DNA of 59,421 nt from Flavobacterium xueshanense (GTDB taxonomy: Bacteria > Bacteroidota > Bacteroidia > Flavobacteriales > Flavobacteriaceae), in contig NZ_FONQ01000019.1 in the NCBI RefSeq assembly GCF_900112975.1, positions 1-59,421 on the forward strand, written 5' to 3'. The translations under genes were made by a program, and so were the position numbers. Position 1 is the stretch's first letter. Each line of letters starts with the position of its first letter. The notes under the pieces were generated by a model. The model did no database searches and was not told where the DNA came from. It saw nothing but the letters and a program-made list of their open reading frames with translations. This document shows, piece by piece, positions 1 to 7,927 of this stretch.

Positions 1-294
1 AGCAACATTTAAGACATGTACTTTTTCTTTTTCCTTAGAAAGTAGTGATTCTAGCTCTTTTATTCGTTGTTCTGGAGTATTCTTTTGTGACATAGATGGT
101 AATTCTTTCCAATCTAAGATACTATGTTTTCGCATCCAAACCAAAACAGTGCTTCTACCTTGAATTCCATACTTTTTTTGAGCTTGTTTATAGGTTAACT
201 CGCCTTTTTCTACTTCGGCAACTACTTGTAATTTAAAAGCTAGGCTGTAATCTCGTTGACTACGTTTTTGTCTTTGCGGGGATTGTGATTCCAT
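1..294 (-). CDS. IS3-family transposase OrfA, partial
   Basis: The minus strand from the ATG at 292-294 is open to the window edge and encodes a charged N-terminus, a helix-turn-helix with the pattern YSLAFKLQVVAEVEKGELTY and a KYGIQGRSTVLVWMRKH recognition region, then the start of a coiled coil with EQRIKELESLLSKEKEK. This is the standard layout of the DNA-binding OrfA protein of IS3 elements, whose OrfB partner supplies the DDE catalytic domain and is normally made by -1 frameshifting. Only the first 98 codons are visible, so it cannot be told whether the element is intact. Confidence 0.85.
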   Translation of the reverse strand, partial: MESQSPQRQKRSQRDYSLAFKLQVVAEVEKGELTYKQAQKKYGIQGRSTVLVWMRKHSILDWKELPSMSQKNTPEQRIKELESLLSKEKEKVHVLNVA

Positions 295-336
295 AAATTA
301 AGTTGTTTGAGTGACAACCTATTTCAGGACGGGACA
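1..336 (-). mobile_element. Left end of an IS3-family insertion sequence (partial)
   Basis: The segment holds the start of an IS3-type OrfA on the minus strand and, outside it, a terminal sequence that reads TGTCCCGTCCTGAAATAG from the outer edge inward. IS3 elements start with TG and carry OrfA close to the left inverted repeat, so the element boundary is placed at 336. OrfB and the other end lie outside the window, and no target duplication can be checked. Confidence 0.8.
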
Positions 337-344
337 GTATCCAT

Positions 345-378
345 AAAAAAAGCGTTTGCTAAGGCAAACGCTTTTTTG
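345..378 (-). terminator. Rho-independent terminator, likely bidirectional
   Basis: A 10-bp stem (AAGCGTTTGC with GCAAACGCTT, loop TAAG) is flanked by A runs on the left and T runs on the right, so it can work on both strands. It lies about 95 bp after the end of the M28 peptidase gene, which reads toward it. Confidence 0.75.
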
Positions 379-472
379 TTTAATGATTATGTTAAACTAT
401 TAAGCAAGTAAGATTGATTAATAAATACGTAATAATAAAAATTACCTTAATGGTTGAAAACCTTTTGGTGTT

Positions 473-1825
473 TTAACGAATTGGCAAAGGGAAAATTGGC
501 AAACTGGAATGTCCTAATGCATCAACGGCTTGAACAGTGAAGAAAAAGTTATCTTTAGAATACGGAATTTCAGCTTTAGTATCTTTTACAAATATTGTTT
601 TTTCCCAATGTTGTGATGAAGTTTCTCTAATAAGAATGTTGTATCCATAAACCGATTTTCCTTCAGGAGCGGTCCAAACTAAAGTAGAAAAATTAGTCAG
701 GTCCTTTACTTCAATTCCAACGTTTGTTGGCGCTTTTGGAGACCAAGCCAAATTGCTGAAAGTAGCCAAGTTAGAACACGTTACTTTCTTCATGTATTCA
801 AAGTCCATAAATTCGGCAAGATCGCCGTACTGGATGTTGTTTTCTTTTCGAACGTTTTGATGTTGGTGATCGTAATTTTCATTCATTTCACAAAAACGAA
901 TGGCGGTAAATCCATTTTGACTAAAAGGAGTATGATCGCCACCACGCAAGAAACGGTCGTTGCGATAGACTAAATTGATGTCCAATTGCTCTACATATTG
1001 ATTGGTAACCGTTTTGATGTATCGAGCTAATTGTCTGGATGGACTGTCATTATCACGATTGGTCGATTTACGCATTTTTGATTCGGCTTCCGTTTCTAAG
1101 AACGGAATTGTTTCACTGAAAACACGAACTTTAGTATTGTCTCTGAGTAAAGTACCACTGGATAAACTGTTTCCAATCATATCATTATTAATCATGGCTA
1201 TTACATTCCATTTTCCTTCTTTGGCAACATCAGCTAAATGCTTGGCTCCGTACAATCCTTGCTCTTCACCAACTACTGCCACAAAAATCAGTGTAAAAGG
1301 GAATTCTCTCTGACTCATTATTCGGGCAAGTTCCATCATTGCGGCTACTCCAGAAGCATCGTCATTAGCGCCAGGCGCATCTGATTTAGAATCCATAACA
1401 TCGGAAGCACGGGAATCTAAATGGCCGCTTATAATTAATACACGATCATCTGTAAGATCCGTTCCTTTTAAAGTTGCCATAACATTACCCAACTGACTGT
1501 CGGTGGCGATGCGTCTTCCACCGGCTTTAATGGTGAAAAAATCAATAACCGAAGTCAGTCTTCCGCCTGATGCTAAGGCATATTTATCAAATTCTGATTT
1601 TACCCAGCGTTGCGCTGCGCCAATGCCGCGGGTGTTGCTTTTAGTGTCGCTTAACGTATGTCGGGTTCCAAAAGATACGAGTTTACGAACTGTAGCTTCC
1701 ATGTTTTCCGATTTTACCTCGGCTACCATTTTTTTTATTTCTGGGTCGTCAAATGTGGTTTGTGCGTAATTGGTATGGGAAATGAATAGTAGTAGGAATA
1801 AATAGAAAATTAAGGCTGGTTTCAT
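473..1825 (-). CDS. Secreted M28-family zinc peptidase with C-terminal FnIII-like domain
   Basis: The product has 450 residues. Residues 1-21 form a Sec signal peptide ending in YAQ. The M28 core contains SGHLDSR (first zinc histidine), GANDDASGVAAMMELA (bridging aspartate), VVGEEQGLYGA (catalytic and zinc glutamates) and NNDMIGN, in the order expected for M28 aminopeptidases or carboxypeptidases. After about residue 365 there is a short fibronectin-III-like module (PTNVGIEVKDLTNFSTLVW). The family removes amino acids from peptides using two zinc ions; here it probably acts in the periplasm or outside. A good -7 box (TAACTTTG, 1848-1855) sits just upstream, giving a short leader. The exact substrate is not predictable. 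Confidence 0.9.
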   Translation of the reverse strand: MKPALIFYLFLLLFISHTNYAQTTFDDPEIKKMVAEVKSENMEATVRKLVSFGTRHTLSDTKSNTRGIGAAQRWVKSEFDKYALASGGRLTSVIDFFTIKAGGRRIATDSQLGNVMATLKGTDLTDDRVLIISGHLDSRASDVMDSKSDAPGANDDASGVAAMMELARIMSQREFPFTLIFVAVVGEEQGLYGAKHLADVAKEGKWNVIAMINNDMIGNSLSSGTLLRDNTKVRVFSETIPFLETEAESKMRKSTNRDNDSPSRQLARYIKTVTNQYVEQLDINLVYRNDRFLRGGDHTPFSQNGFTAIRFCEMNENYDHQHQNVRKENNIQYGDLAEFMDFEYMKKVTCSNLATFSNLAWSPKAPTNVGIEVKDLTNFSTLVWTAPEGKSVYGYNILIRETSSQHWEKTIFVKDTKAEIPYSKDNFFFTVQAVDALGHSSLPIFPLPIR

Positions 1826-1847
1826 TAATAGGATTTTTTAGTTTTTT

Positions 1848-1855
1848 CAAAGTTA
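1848..1855 (-). promoter_or_regulatory. -7 promoter box of the M28 peptidase gene
   Basis: On the minus strand this reads TAACTTTG, a perfect match to the Bacteroidota TAnnTTTG box. It lies 22 bp before the start codon, which predicts a leader of about 15 nt. No clear -33 TTTG is visible. Confidence 0.6.
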
Positions 1856-2108
1856 GTAAAAAAGAAAAGGAAATTGTGGGGAAATTGGATTTTAGGAATT
1901 GTTTAGTCTCAAGATGCTTTGTTTTTTATCTAATAAATTACTATGAGAAAGAACCTTTTAATCTTTTTTATAGATGCCAAGCGAGATAATGTAATGAAGC
2001 TTTTTATGGATTATGTTTGCTAAATCTGTCTATTAAAAACTAATGTAATAAATAGAAAACTATATTTCCTATTATCACAATTGCCCGATTTCTTTTATGG
2101 TAGAAGTT

Positions 2109-2363
2109 TTACATTGTAAATCCTAGGTCTGAAAATCGATGCTTAATAAAGTCATTTATAGGAATCAATAAATTAATCTTAAATATCAATTTTATAATTT
2201 GTTCTTGAAGTAATAATTGATCCTGAAAATTTAAATCGTTTGATGAATCTTTACTCAATTTGATTACAATTCTATCTTTATTAATAATGGAGTAGATATC
2301 AAAAATCTCTATTGATTGGTTTTCTTGTGTTTGAAATCCAGCATTATGCATTGTATTTCTCAT
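2109..2363 (-). CDS. Hypothetical protein, 84 aa
   Basis: The gene is not recognised. The 84-residue product is rich in Ile, Leu, Asn and Lys and has no signal peptide or obvious motif. The sequence QDQLLLQEQIIKLIFKINLL suggests an amphipathic helix. It starts 12 bp after the stop of the unknown gene at 2376-2759 and reads the same way, so the two could form an operon. The DNA is more AT-rich than neighbouring housekeeping genes and lies between an M28 peptidase and a hairpin repeat, which fits acquired or fast-evolving genes. It could also be a chance reading frame. Confidence 0.4.
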   Translation of the reverse strand: MRNTMHNAGFQTQENQSIEIFDIYSIINKDRIVIKLSKDSSNDLNFQDQLLLQEQIIKLIFKINLLIPINDFIKHRFSDLGFTM

Positions 2364-2375
2364 ATAGCAATAAAA

Positions 2376-2759
2376 TTAAAATAATTTAAAATCATTTTCA
2401 TTTAGAGAGCTGAAAAGAGAAGTTTTATTTGTATTCATTAGATTTAGAAATGTTTTTGTTATGCTGGTGACATTTATTATATTATTTGGATTTTCATATT
2501 TTAAAGCAATTTGTCTAATATGGTTTTCCACATAAATAAATGAATTTAAGAAAAAAGCATTTTTTATAAATCCATCATAATTGTAGATTATAGTTGATAA
2601 ATCGCTAATTTCAATTTCAAATGAAAAATTAGATTTGCAATAAGAAATGTCAAATAGATTTTCGGATAAAATTAGTGAAAACCAAAAATTTTGAGCGGTT
2701 TGAGCCAATGTATGTGTAGTAATACTTCTTACATCTTCTTTAATTTTCAAAAATATCAT
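2376..2759 (-). CDS. Hypothetical protein, 127 aa
   Basis: The gene is not recognised. The 127-residue product begins MIFLKIKEDVRSITTHTLAQ, has no signal peptide, and shows alternating hydrophobic and polar residues (FSFEIEISDLSTIIYNYDGF) that suggest a folded alpha/beta protein. It ends in LNENDFKLF. It reads directly into the 84-residue gene at 2109-2363 with a 12-bp gap. Codon use is strongly AT-biased. Its length and uninterrupted frame favour a real gene. No promoter box of TAnnTTTG form was found upstream, so it may begin further upstream at a non-ATG codon or be part of a decayed unit. Confidence 0.45.
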   Translation of the reverse strand: MIFLKIKEDVRSITTHTLAQTAQNFWFSLILSENLFDISYCKSNFSFEIEISDLSTIIYNYDGFIKNAFFLNSFIYVENHIRQIALKYENPNNIINVTSITKTFLNLMNTNKTSLFSSLNENDFKLF

Positions 2760-3238
2760 TACTAGAAATATAATTGACTAAGTTCTTTACGCTTAAAACT
2801 CTTTTGGTATGTTCTGTCATATCTTGTCGTTAATGAAATTGCTTTAAACTTCTTTTTACTCACTATCTATGTAGTAGTGGCTTTCCATCTATTCGTAGAT
2901 TCTACGATTACATAGTTGAATACTTTTCAAAAATATAAAAAAATATTAGAAATTTTAATTATCTCTTTTGAATTAATTATAGAAAAAGTGAAACTTTGTT
3001 GATCTTGAAAAAAAGTCCTAATTTAGCCGCGATGGGAGCAAGTATCCTTTTTATAAACGCTTATAACCCTTTCAGAGTTTTGAACTCTGAAAGGGTTGCG
3101 TTTAAAAAAGATACTGCGGACAGCGGGACAACTTGTGATAGAAGAACGCAAAGTTATGCTCCAAAAAAAGAAAATAATCGTCGGATTTGGGCTTTGTGTT
3201 TTTGTGGACAGTTTCTTTATTACTATTTTCAAACTTCG
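2760..3238. other. Gene-free stretch with a hairpin and a repeat copy
   Basis: No convincing gene is seen here. Around 2861-2913 the words CTATGTAG and TTACATAG, together with GTAGATTCTAC, can form an imperfect hairpin. From 3023 to 3134 lies a copy of the dispersed palindromic repeat described separately. The open frames that cross this part follow the repeat rather than coding signals and include the promoter of the next gene. Confidence 0.6.
3023..3134 (+). repeat. Dispersed imperfect-palindrome repeat, copy 1
   Basis: The copy reads TAGCCGCGATGGGAGCAAG then TATCCTTTTT on the left and AAAAAAGATACTGCGGAC then AGCGGGAC on the right. Between the arms is a perfect 15-bp inverted repeat (AACCCTTTCAGAGTT, 3065-3079, with its complement at 3083-3097), enclosed by AAACGC and GCGTTT. 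The outer arms match copies at 9600, 53212 and 57732. Confidence 0.8.
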
Positions 3239-3246
3239 TACATTTG
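3239..3246 (+). promoter_or_regulatory. -7 promoter box of the CvfB-like gene
   Basis: TACATTTG matches TAnnTTTG exactly and lies 21 bp before the ATG at 3268. It starts about 105 bp after the repeat copy, so the repeat is outside the transcript. Confidence 0.6.
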
Positions 3247-3267
3247 CGCTTTAGAAATTGAAAGAAA

Positions 3268-4122
3268 ATGATTGAAATAGGAAAATACAATACGCTTACC
3301 ATTTTACGCGACACCAAAGTGGGTTTGTTTCTGGGAAATCCAGAAGAGGATCCCGAAGGAATTCATGATATTCTATTGCCTAACAAATACGTGCCAAACG
3401 AATTTGAAATAGGCGAGGAATTGATTGTTTTTGTGTATTTGGACCACGAAGAAAGACCCGTCGCCACGACATTAGAGCCGTATATATTATTGAATGAATT
3501 TGCACTTTTGCGTGTGAATTATACCAATCAGATTGGTGCTTTTATGGATTGGGGAATGGAAAAGGATATTTTGGTTCCGTTTAAAGAGCAGGCGCGTCCT
3601 ATGGAAAAAGGGAAACGCTACTTGGTGTATCTTTATATGGACGAGAAAACCAATCGTTTGGTCGCTTCCAGTAAATTGAATCAGTTTTTAAAAAATGATC
3701 ACTTAACGGTTGAAAAGGGGGAAGAGGTAGATTTAATCGTTTCCCATATCACTGAATTAGGAATAAACGTAATCATTAACGAAAAGTACAAAGGTTTGAT
3801 GTACAAAGATGAAGTCTATGATGACGCGATTCGTACGGGAGACCGCATGCGTGGATACATTAAGACGATTCGTCCTGACAATAAAATTGATGTGGCTTTG
3901 CAGGTACAGGGATATCAGAGTATAGAACCGAATGCGGAAAAAATTCTCGACGAGCTAAGAGCTAGTAGAGGTTTCTTGCGATTGACTGATAATTCGCATC
4001 CGGAAGACATTAAAACGGTTTTGAAGATGAGTAAGAAAACCTTCAAAAAAGCCATTGGCGCTTTGTACCGAGAGAAATTAATTGAAATCAAGGAAGACGG
4101 AATTTACTTGGTTAAGGAATAA
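3268..4122 (+). CDS. CvfB-like S1 RNA-binding protein
   Basis: The product has 284 residues and matches the CvfB/YitL layout: three S1-like beta-barrel segments (about 1-65, 70-135 and 145-210) followed by a winged-helix C-terminus (about 225-284, LKMSKKTFKKAIGALYREKL). Conserved stretches include GLFLGNPEEDPEGIHDILLP and GAFMDWGMEKDILVPFKEQ. The family binds RNA in the cytoplasm and is linked to virulence regulation in Staphylococcus, but its target in Bacteroidota is unknown. The length equals that of typical homologues. A -7 box at 3239 and a strong terminator at 4129 mark it as a single-gene transcript. Confidence 0.88.
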   Translation: MIEIGKYNTLTILRDTKVGLFLGNPEEDPEGIHDILLPNKYVPNEFEIGEELIVFVYLDHEERPVATTLEPYILLNEFALLRVNYTNQIGAFMDWGMEKDILVPFKEQARPMEKGKRYLVYLYMDEKTNRLVASSKLNQFLKNDHLTVEKGEEVDLIVSHITELGINVIINEKYKGLMYKDEVYDDAIRTGDRMRGYIKTIRPDNKIDVALQVQGYQSIEPNAEKILDELRASRGFLRLTDNSHPEDIKTVLKMSKKTFKKAIGALYREKLIEIKEDGIYLVKE

Positions 4123-4128
4123 AAAAAA

Positions 4129-4166
4129 AGAAAGACTAATCGTAACGGTTAGTCTTTCTCTTTTTA
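4129..4166 (+). terminator. Rho-independent terminator after the CvfB-like gene
   Basis: An 11-bp stem (AGAAAGACTAA with TTAGTCTTTCT, 9-nt loop) is followed by CTTTTT. It lies 7 bp after the stop codon. Confidence 0.85.
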
Positions 4167-4854
4167 ATGCTGTTATAGAATATTAAATTCTAGCAGCACT
4201 AATTTGATTTTACTTTCAAAGTATATTTATCTACCTAATAGGAACAACAGTATGCTCTATACTATTTTAAAGTTATTAACTTAAGCGTAAATTACTTTAA
4301 AGAATAATTTGTCTTTAAATGTACAATCACTTGCTTACGAGTTAAGAAATAATGTAACGATAAGGCCTTTGGTTTTTCTATGCGTTGGAAGATAATTTTC
4401 TAAAACAATTTTTTATTAATGCCTCACTTCCGCAAGAGCAAGGAAAATAAATCTTTAATTTAACCGTAGGTGTTATTTTATTTTTTTTTGCTGGGGCAAA
4501 TACTGGTATCATTTGCTCCTTTATCGGGGACTTTAAAAATGTTTATATAAGTTATTACCGTAGAAAAAGGAGCGACAATAATTTTAATCGTATTCAATGT
4601 ATTCTTTTTTTAGGTTAATAAATCAGTTAAGAATCAATAATTAATCAAGATAAATAATTTGTATTCATCTGATTAGCTTATCCTAAAATTAAAAATAATT
4701 TGAATTGGCAACTGTTAAAATGCTGATTTTTTATTGTTTTTTAACATTGTAAAGCCTTTAATCAGAGAAGGATTACCATAAGCTTATCGAAATAGAATAG
4801 ATAAAATGTAAAAAATGATTTATTTTTACACTAAAATAATTTAAATCAATTGTA
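4167..4854. other. Gene-free 0.7 kb stretch, probably decayed sequence
   Basis: No intact gene is present. Short open pieces on the plus strand look coding-like but are broken: around 4378-4449 a frame reads YALEDNFLKQFF and then ends; around 4471-4620 two hydrophobic pieces in shifted frames read FFFAGANTGIICSFIGD and VITVEKGATIILIVF. They could be remains of a small membrane protein. The family is not recognised. The last 60 bp before menB are very AT-rich and probably hold its promoter, although no perfect TAnnTTTG box is visible. Confidence 0.4.
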
Positions 4855-5685
4855 ATGGATTGGATTACTGCCAAAGAATACGAAGATATCACTTATAAGA
4901 AATGCAATGGCGTTGCCAGAATTGCTTTCAACAGACCAGATGTGCGAAATGCGTTCCGTCCAAAAACGACTGCCGAATTGTATAATGCATTTTATGACGC
5001 GCAGGAAGACACATCGATAGGAGTAGTTTTACTTTCTGCCGAAGGGCCTTCTTCTAAAGATGGTGTGTATTCTTTTTGCAGCGGTGGCGATCAAAACGCA
5101 CGCGGACATCAAGGATATGTAGGCGATGACGGACAGCACCGTTTGAACATATTGGAAGTTCAACGTTTAATCCGATTCATGCCAAAAGTAGTTATTGCTG
5201 TAGTTCCCGGTTGGGCTGTAGGCGGCGGACACAGTTTGCATGTGGTTTGCGACTTGACTTTGGCGAGTAAAGAGCACGCTATTTTCAAACAAACGGATGC
5301 CGATGTAACTAGTTTTGACGGTGGATACGGTTCTGCTTATTTAGCTAAAATGGTGGGGCAGAAAAAAGCGCGCGAGATATTCTTCTTGGGACGAAATTAT
5401 TCTGCTCAGGACGCAATGGATATGGGAATGGTAAACGCTGTAATTCCGCATGCTGAATTAGAAGATACGGCTTATGAATGGGCACAGGAAATTTTGCAAA
5501 AATCACCAATGGCTATTAAAATGCTGAAATTTGCCATGAATCTTACCGACGATGGAATGGTTGGACAACAAGTTTTTGCCGGTGAAGCTACAAGACTTGC
5601 GTATATGACCGAAGAAGCTAAAGAAGGTAGAAATGCTTTTCTTGAGAAAAGAAAACCAAATTTTGAAAAAAAATGGTTGCCGTAA
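4855..5685 (+). CDS. menB: 1,4-dihydroxy-2-naphthoyl-CoA synthase (MenB)
   Basis: MenB closes the second ring of the menaquinone headgroup by converting o-succinylbenzoyl-CoA to 1,4-dihydroxy-2-naphthoyl-CoA. The 276-residue product is a crotonase-fold protein of the usual length. Diagnostic stretches are FNRPDVRNAFRPKT (residues 24-37), the oxyanion and CoA region CSGGDQNARGHQGYVGD (about 74-90), VPGWAVGGGHSLHVVCDL, and TSFDGGYGSAYLAKMVGQKKAREIFFLGR with the conserved Asp and Ser/Tyr environment of MenB. It opens a region that also holds menA and menC, so local production of menaquinone enzymes is clear, although menD, menE and menF are not nearby. Confidence 0.96.
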   Translation: MDWITAKEYEDITYKKCNGVARIAFNRPDVRNAFRPKTTAELYNAFYDAQEDTSIGVVLLSAEGPSSKDGVYSFCSGGDQNARGHQGYVGDDGQHRLNILEVQRLIRFMPKVVIAVVPGWAVGGGHSLHVVCDLTLASKEHAIFKQTDADVTSFDGGYGSAYLAKMVGQKKAREIFFLGRNYSAQDAMDMGMVNAVIPHAELEDTAYEWAQEILQKSPMAIKMLKFAMNLTDDGMVGQQVFAGEATRLAYMTEEAKEGRNAFLEKRKPNFEKKWLP

Positions 5686-5795
5686 TGGAGTAATCAGTGT
5701 TCAGTTCCGAAACTTCGAGATTAGTATTCAGTCTCAAAATAATGCATAAAAAAACGTAGCGCCTTGGCGTCTTTGTGGCAAAAAAAACAGTTTAA

Positions 5796-6317
5796 ATGGA
5801 AAATTTCACAAACGAAACAATTGATACTAGCCAACTTCCTAAATTTGAGGAAGTCACTTTTACGAAATTGCATCCTAAATACATTAGAGTGGTATTGATT
5901 AGTTTGGTGAGAATTATTGCAATAGTAGTTCTGATTCCAATACTACTTTCAATGTTTAAACCTGAATTGTTTTCAGGAAGAGTCTGGTTGATTTTGGGGA
6001 TTTTAATTCCTGTATTTTCGATTATGTTAGTTGTGTTTTCTATTATTGGATTCAAAAAAAAAGGATTTGCATTCAGGGAACATGATGTGCTTTTCAGACA
6101 CGGAATTATTGCTACGAACACTATCGTAATTCCTTACAATAGAGTGCAACATGTGGCATTGCATGAAGGGTTTATTTCGCGTTATTTTGGACTTGCCAAA
6201 ATAGAAATTTTTACTGCCGGCGGAAGTTCCAGTGATATTGAAATTCCCGGAATCGAGAAAGAACAAGCCGAAAATATTAAACAATTGTTGATGGGTAAAA
6301 TACAAAAGCAATTGTAA
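5796..6317 (+). CDS. Bacterial PH-domain membrane protein, YdbS-like
   Basis: The 173-residue product has two membrane segments (about 36-58 and 65-87) followed by a bacterial PH (bPH2) domain with the family words GIIATNTIVIPYNRVQHV and LAKIEIFTAGGSSSDIEIPG. YdbS-type proteins occur in pairs with a larger YdbT-type protein; the Bacillus pair contributes to resistance to bacteriocins. Its stop overlaps the start of the next gene by one base (TAATG), showing translational coupling to the YdbT-like gene. The position between menB and menA is common in flavobacteria, but a role in quinone metabolism is not shown. Confidence 0.85.
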   Translation: MENFTNETIDTSQLPKFEEVTFTKLHPKYIRVVLISLVRIIAIVVLIPILLSMFKPELFSGRVWLILGILIPVFSIMLVVFSIIGFKKKGFAFREHDVLFRHGIIATNTIVIPYNRVQHVALHEGFISRYFGLAKIEIFTAGGSSSDIEIPGIEKEQAENIKQLLMGKIQKQL

Positions 6318-7831
6318 TGGGAGCCGATTTTAGTCAGCCACAGAGGCAATCTTCAATAGGGATTTTGGTGATGTTTTTTTACACGCTTCAGCAATACGCA
6401 AGAGCGTTGTGGCCCATGATTGTGATTTGGATTTTTAAGTTTGACGAGATTAATAAACTGTATCTTACCCTTGGAATGATTACTGTCTTTGTAGGTATTG
6501 GAGTCGTTTCTTATTTGAAATATCTGAATTTTACTTTCTTTTTGGATGCTGAAAACGAGGAATTCATTATTACAGATGGTGTTTTCAATAAAACCAAAAC
6601 TGCGATTCAGCTTCGTAAAATTCAACAAGTAAATATTAATCAGTCTTTTATTCAAAAGTTAATTGGCGTTTATGAACTTGATGTAGATACAGCTGGAAGC
6701 AATAAAAAAGAAGGCGCCATCAAAGCAATCTCGCATGAACTGGCTTTGGAGTTGAAATTCCGTTTGTTGGAAAATGAGACAATAAAGAGTGAAATTAGAA
6801 CTGAAGAAACTTCATTGGAGGAAACGGAGCAAAAATTATTTGAGGCGGTACATCCTTTCATCAAAATTAGTTTTTTGAGTTTGCTAAAAGTAGGCGTTAC
6901 GTCTAATTACGGAAGAACTATTGCTTTATTGGTGATTTTCTTTAGTACGATTTACGAAAATTTTCAAAACTTTGGAGACGAAAACAATGTTTACAAAGAA
7001 GAATTAGGTTCTTACATTGATAAAAACCTAGTGTTGCAAACTATTTTAATATCGATAGCATTTTTGTTTGGGATCGTTTTAGTTATTAATGTAATCCGAA
7101 TAGTTTTTAAATATTATGATTATAAAATCGCAAGACAAAAAGGGTCTTTATTATTGTCTTTTGGCTTGTTAAATACAAAAAGCACGATAATTAAACCTGA
7201 AAAAGTTCAGATTACAACGGTTACGAGAAATTATTTCCAAAAGAAGATGGGAATTTTGGAACTAAAAATAAAACAAGCAACTAGTGGCGAAAAGGAAGAA
7301 CGAAAATCAATAATAGAAATTCCCGGATGCAGTGAGACCGAAAGAGATTCGATATTGAAATTATTATTTCATCAAATTCCTCAAAAAGGATTAATGCTTC
7401 AGCCTAATTTTCGCAAACTTATTTTTTCTATTTTTCTGTCAATAGGATTACCTTTGTTGGGGTTTTTGGCGATTGGTTATTGGCTTGAAGCTGTATTTTT
7501 TGAATACAGTTATGTAGTGCCGGTTTATGTAGTTATTATTGGATTAATCCAATATTTTAAATTTATAAATAACCGATTATTCATCCACGATAATTTTATA
7601 ATAAAGCAAAGTGGTGCTTGGGATATTAGCAATGATATTATTGAGCCCAATAAAATACAAGCAATTACAACTTCGCAGCTCTTCTGGCATAAAAAGTTGA
7701 ATATTGGTTCGATAACATTGCATACCGCAGGAGGAAATATAGCTTTTCAGCTGGGGAATTATTTAATACTAAAACAACAAGTCAACCTTTGGTTGTACGA
7801 AATAGAAACTTCCGATAGCAATTGGATGTAG
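6317..7831 (+). CDS. Large bacterial PH-domain membrane protein, YdbT-like
   Basis: The 504-residue product has a first membrane pair (about 18-70), a bPH2 module (about 74-150 with FFLDAENEEFIITDGVFNKT and TAIQLRKIQQVNI), a second membrane pair (about 185-265), another bPH2 module (about 265-355 with IIKPEKVQITTVTR), then a third membrane pair (about 370-410) and a last PH module with IIEPNKIQAITTSQLFWHKK. This is the YdbT layout. It is coupled to the YdbS-like gene by a one-base overlap. The pair probably forms a membrane complex whose ligand is unknown. Confidence 0.85.
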   Translation: MGADFSQPQRQSSIGILVMFFYTLQQYARALWPMIVIWIFKFDEINKLYLTLGMITVFVGIGVVSYLKYLNFTFFLDAENEEFIITDGVFNKTKTAIQLRKIQQVNINQSFIQKLIGVYELDVDTAGSNKKEGAIKAISHELALELKFRLLENETIKSEIRTEETSLEETEQKLFEAVHPFIKISFLSLLKVGVTSNYGRTIALLVIFFSTIYENFQNFGDENNVYKEELGSYIDKNLVLQTILISIAFLFGIVLVINVIRIVFKYYDYKIARQKGSLLLSFGLLNTKSTIIKPEKVQITTVTRNYFQKKMGILELKIKQATSGEKEERKSIIEIPGCSETERDSILKLLFHQIPQKGLMLQPNFRKLIFSIFLSIGLPLLGFLAIGYWLEAVFFEYSYVVPVYVVIIGLIQYFKFINNRLFIHDNFIIKQSGAWDISNDIIEPNKIQAITTSQLFWHKKLNIGSITLHTAGGNIAFQLGNYLILKQQVNLWLYEIETSDSNWM

Positions 7832-7927
7832 TTTTAAGAGATTATTCGATTGTTTGTTTAATGGTTTAACCGAATATCAAATAAGAAATGAGCCAAATAA
7901 ACAGCTAAAATTTTTAAATAGAAAGAT

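Noticed and set aside
2996..3271. Open frame of about 90 codons on the plus strand before the CvfB-like gene
   Set aside because: It runs through the palindromic repeat and through the -7 box of the next gene, and its composition does not look like a protein.
4350..4358. A TAATGTAAC box within AATAATGTAACGA on the plus strand
   Set aside because: No second box 21 bp away and no TTTG box at 46-47 bp follow, so it does not fit the shared promoter design; AT-rich DNA yields such 9-mers by chance.
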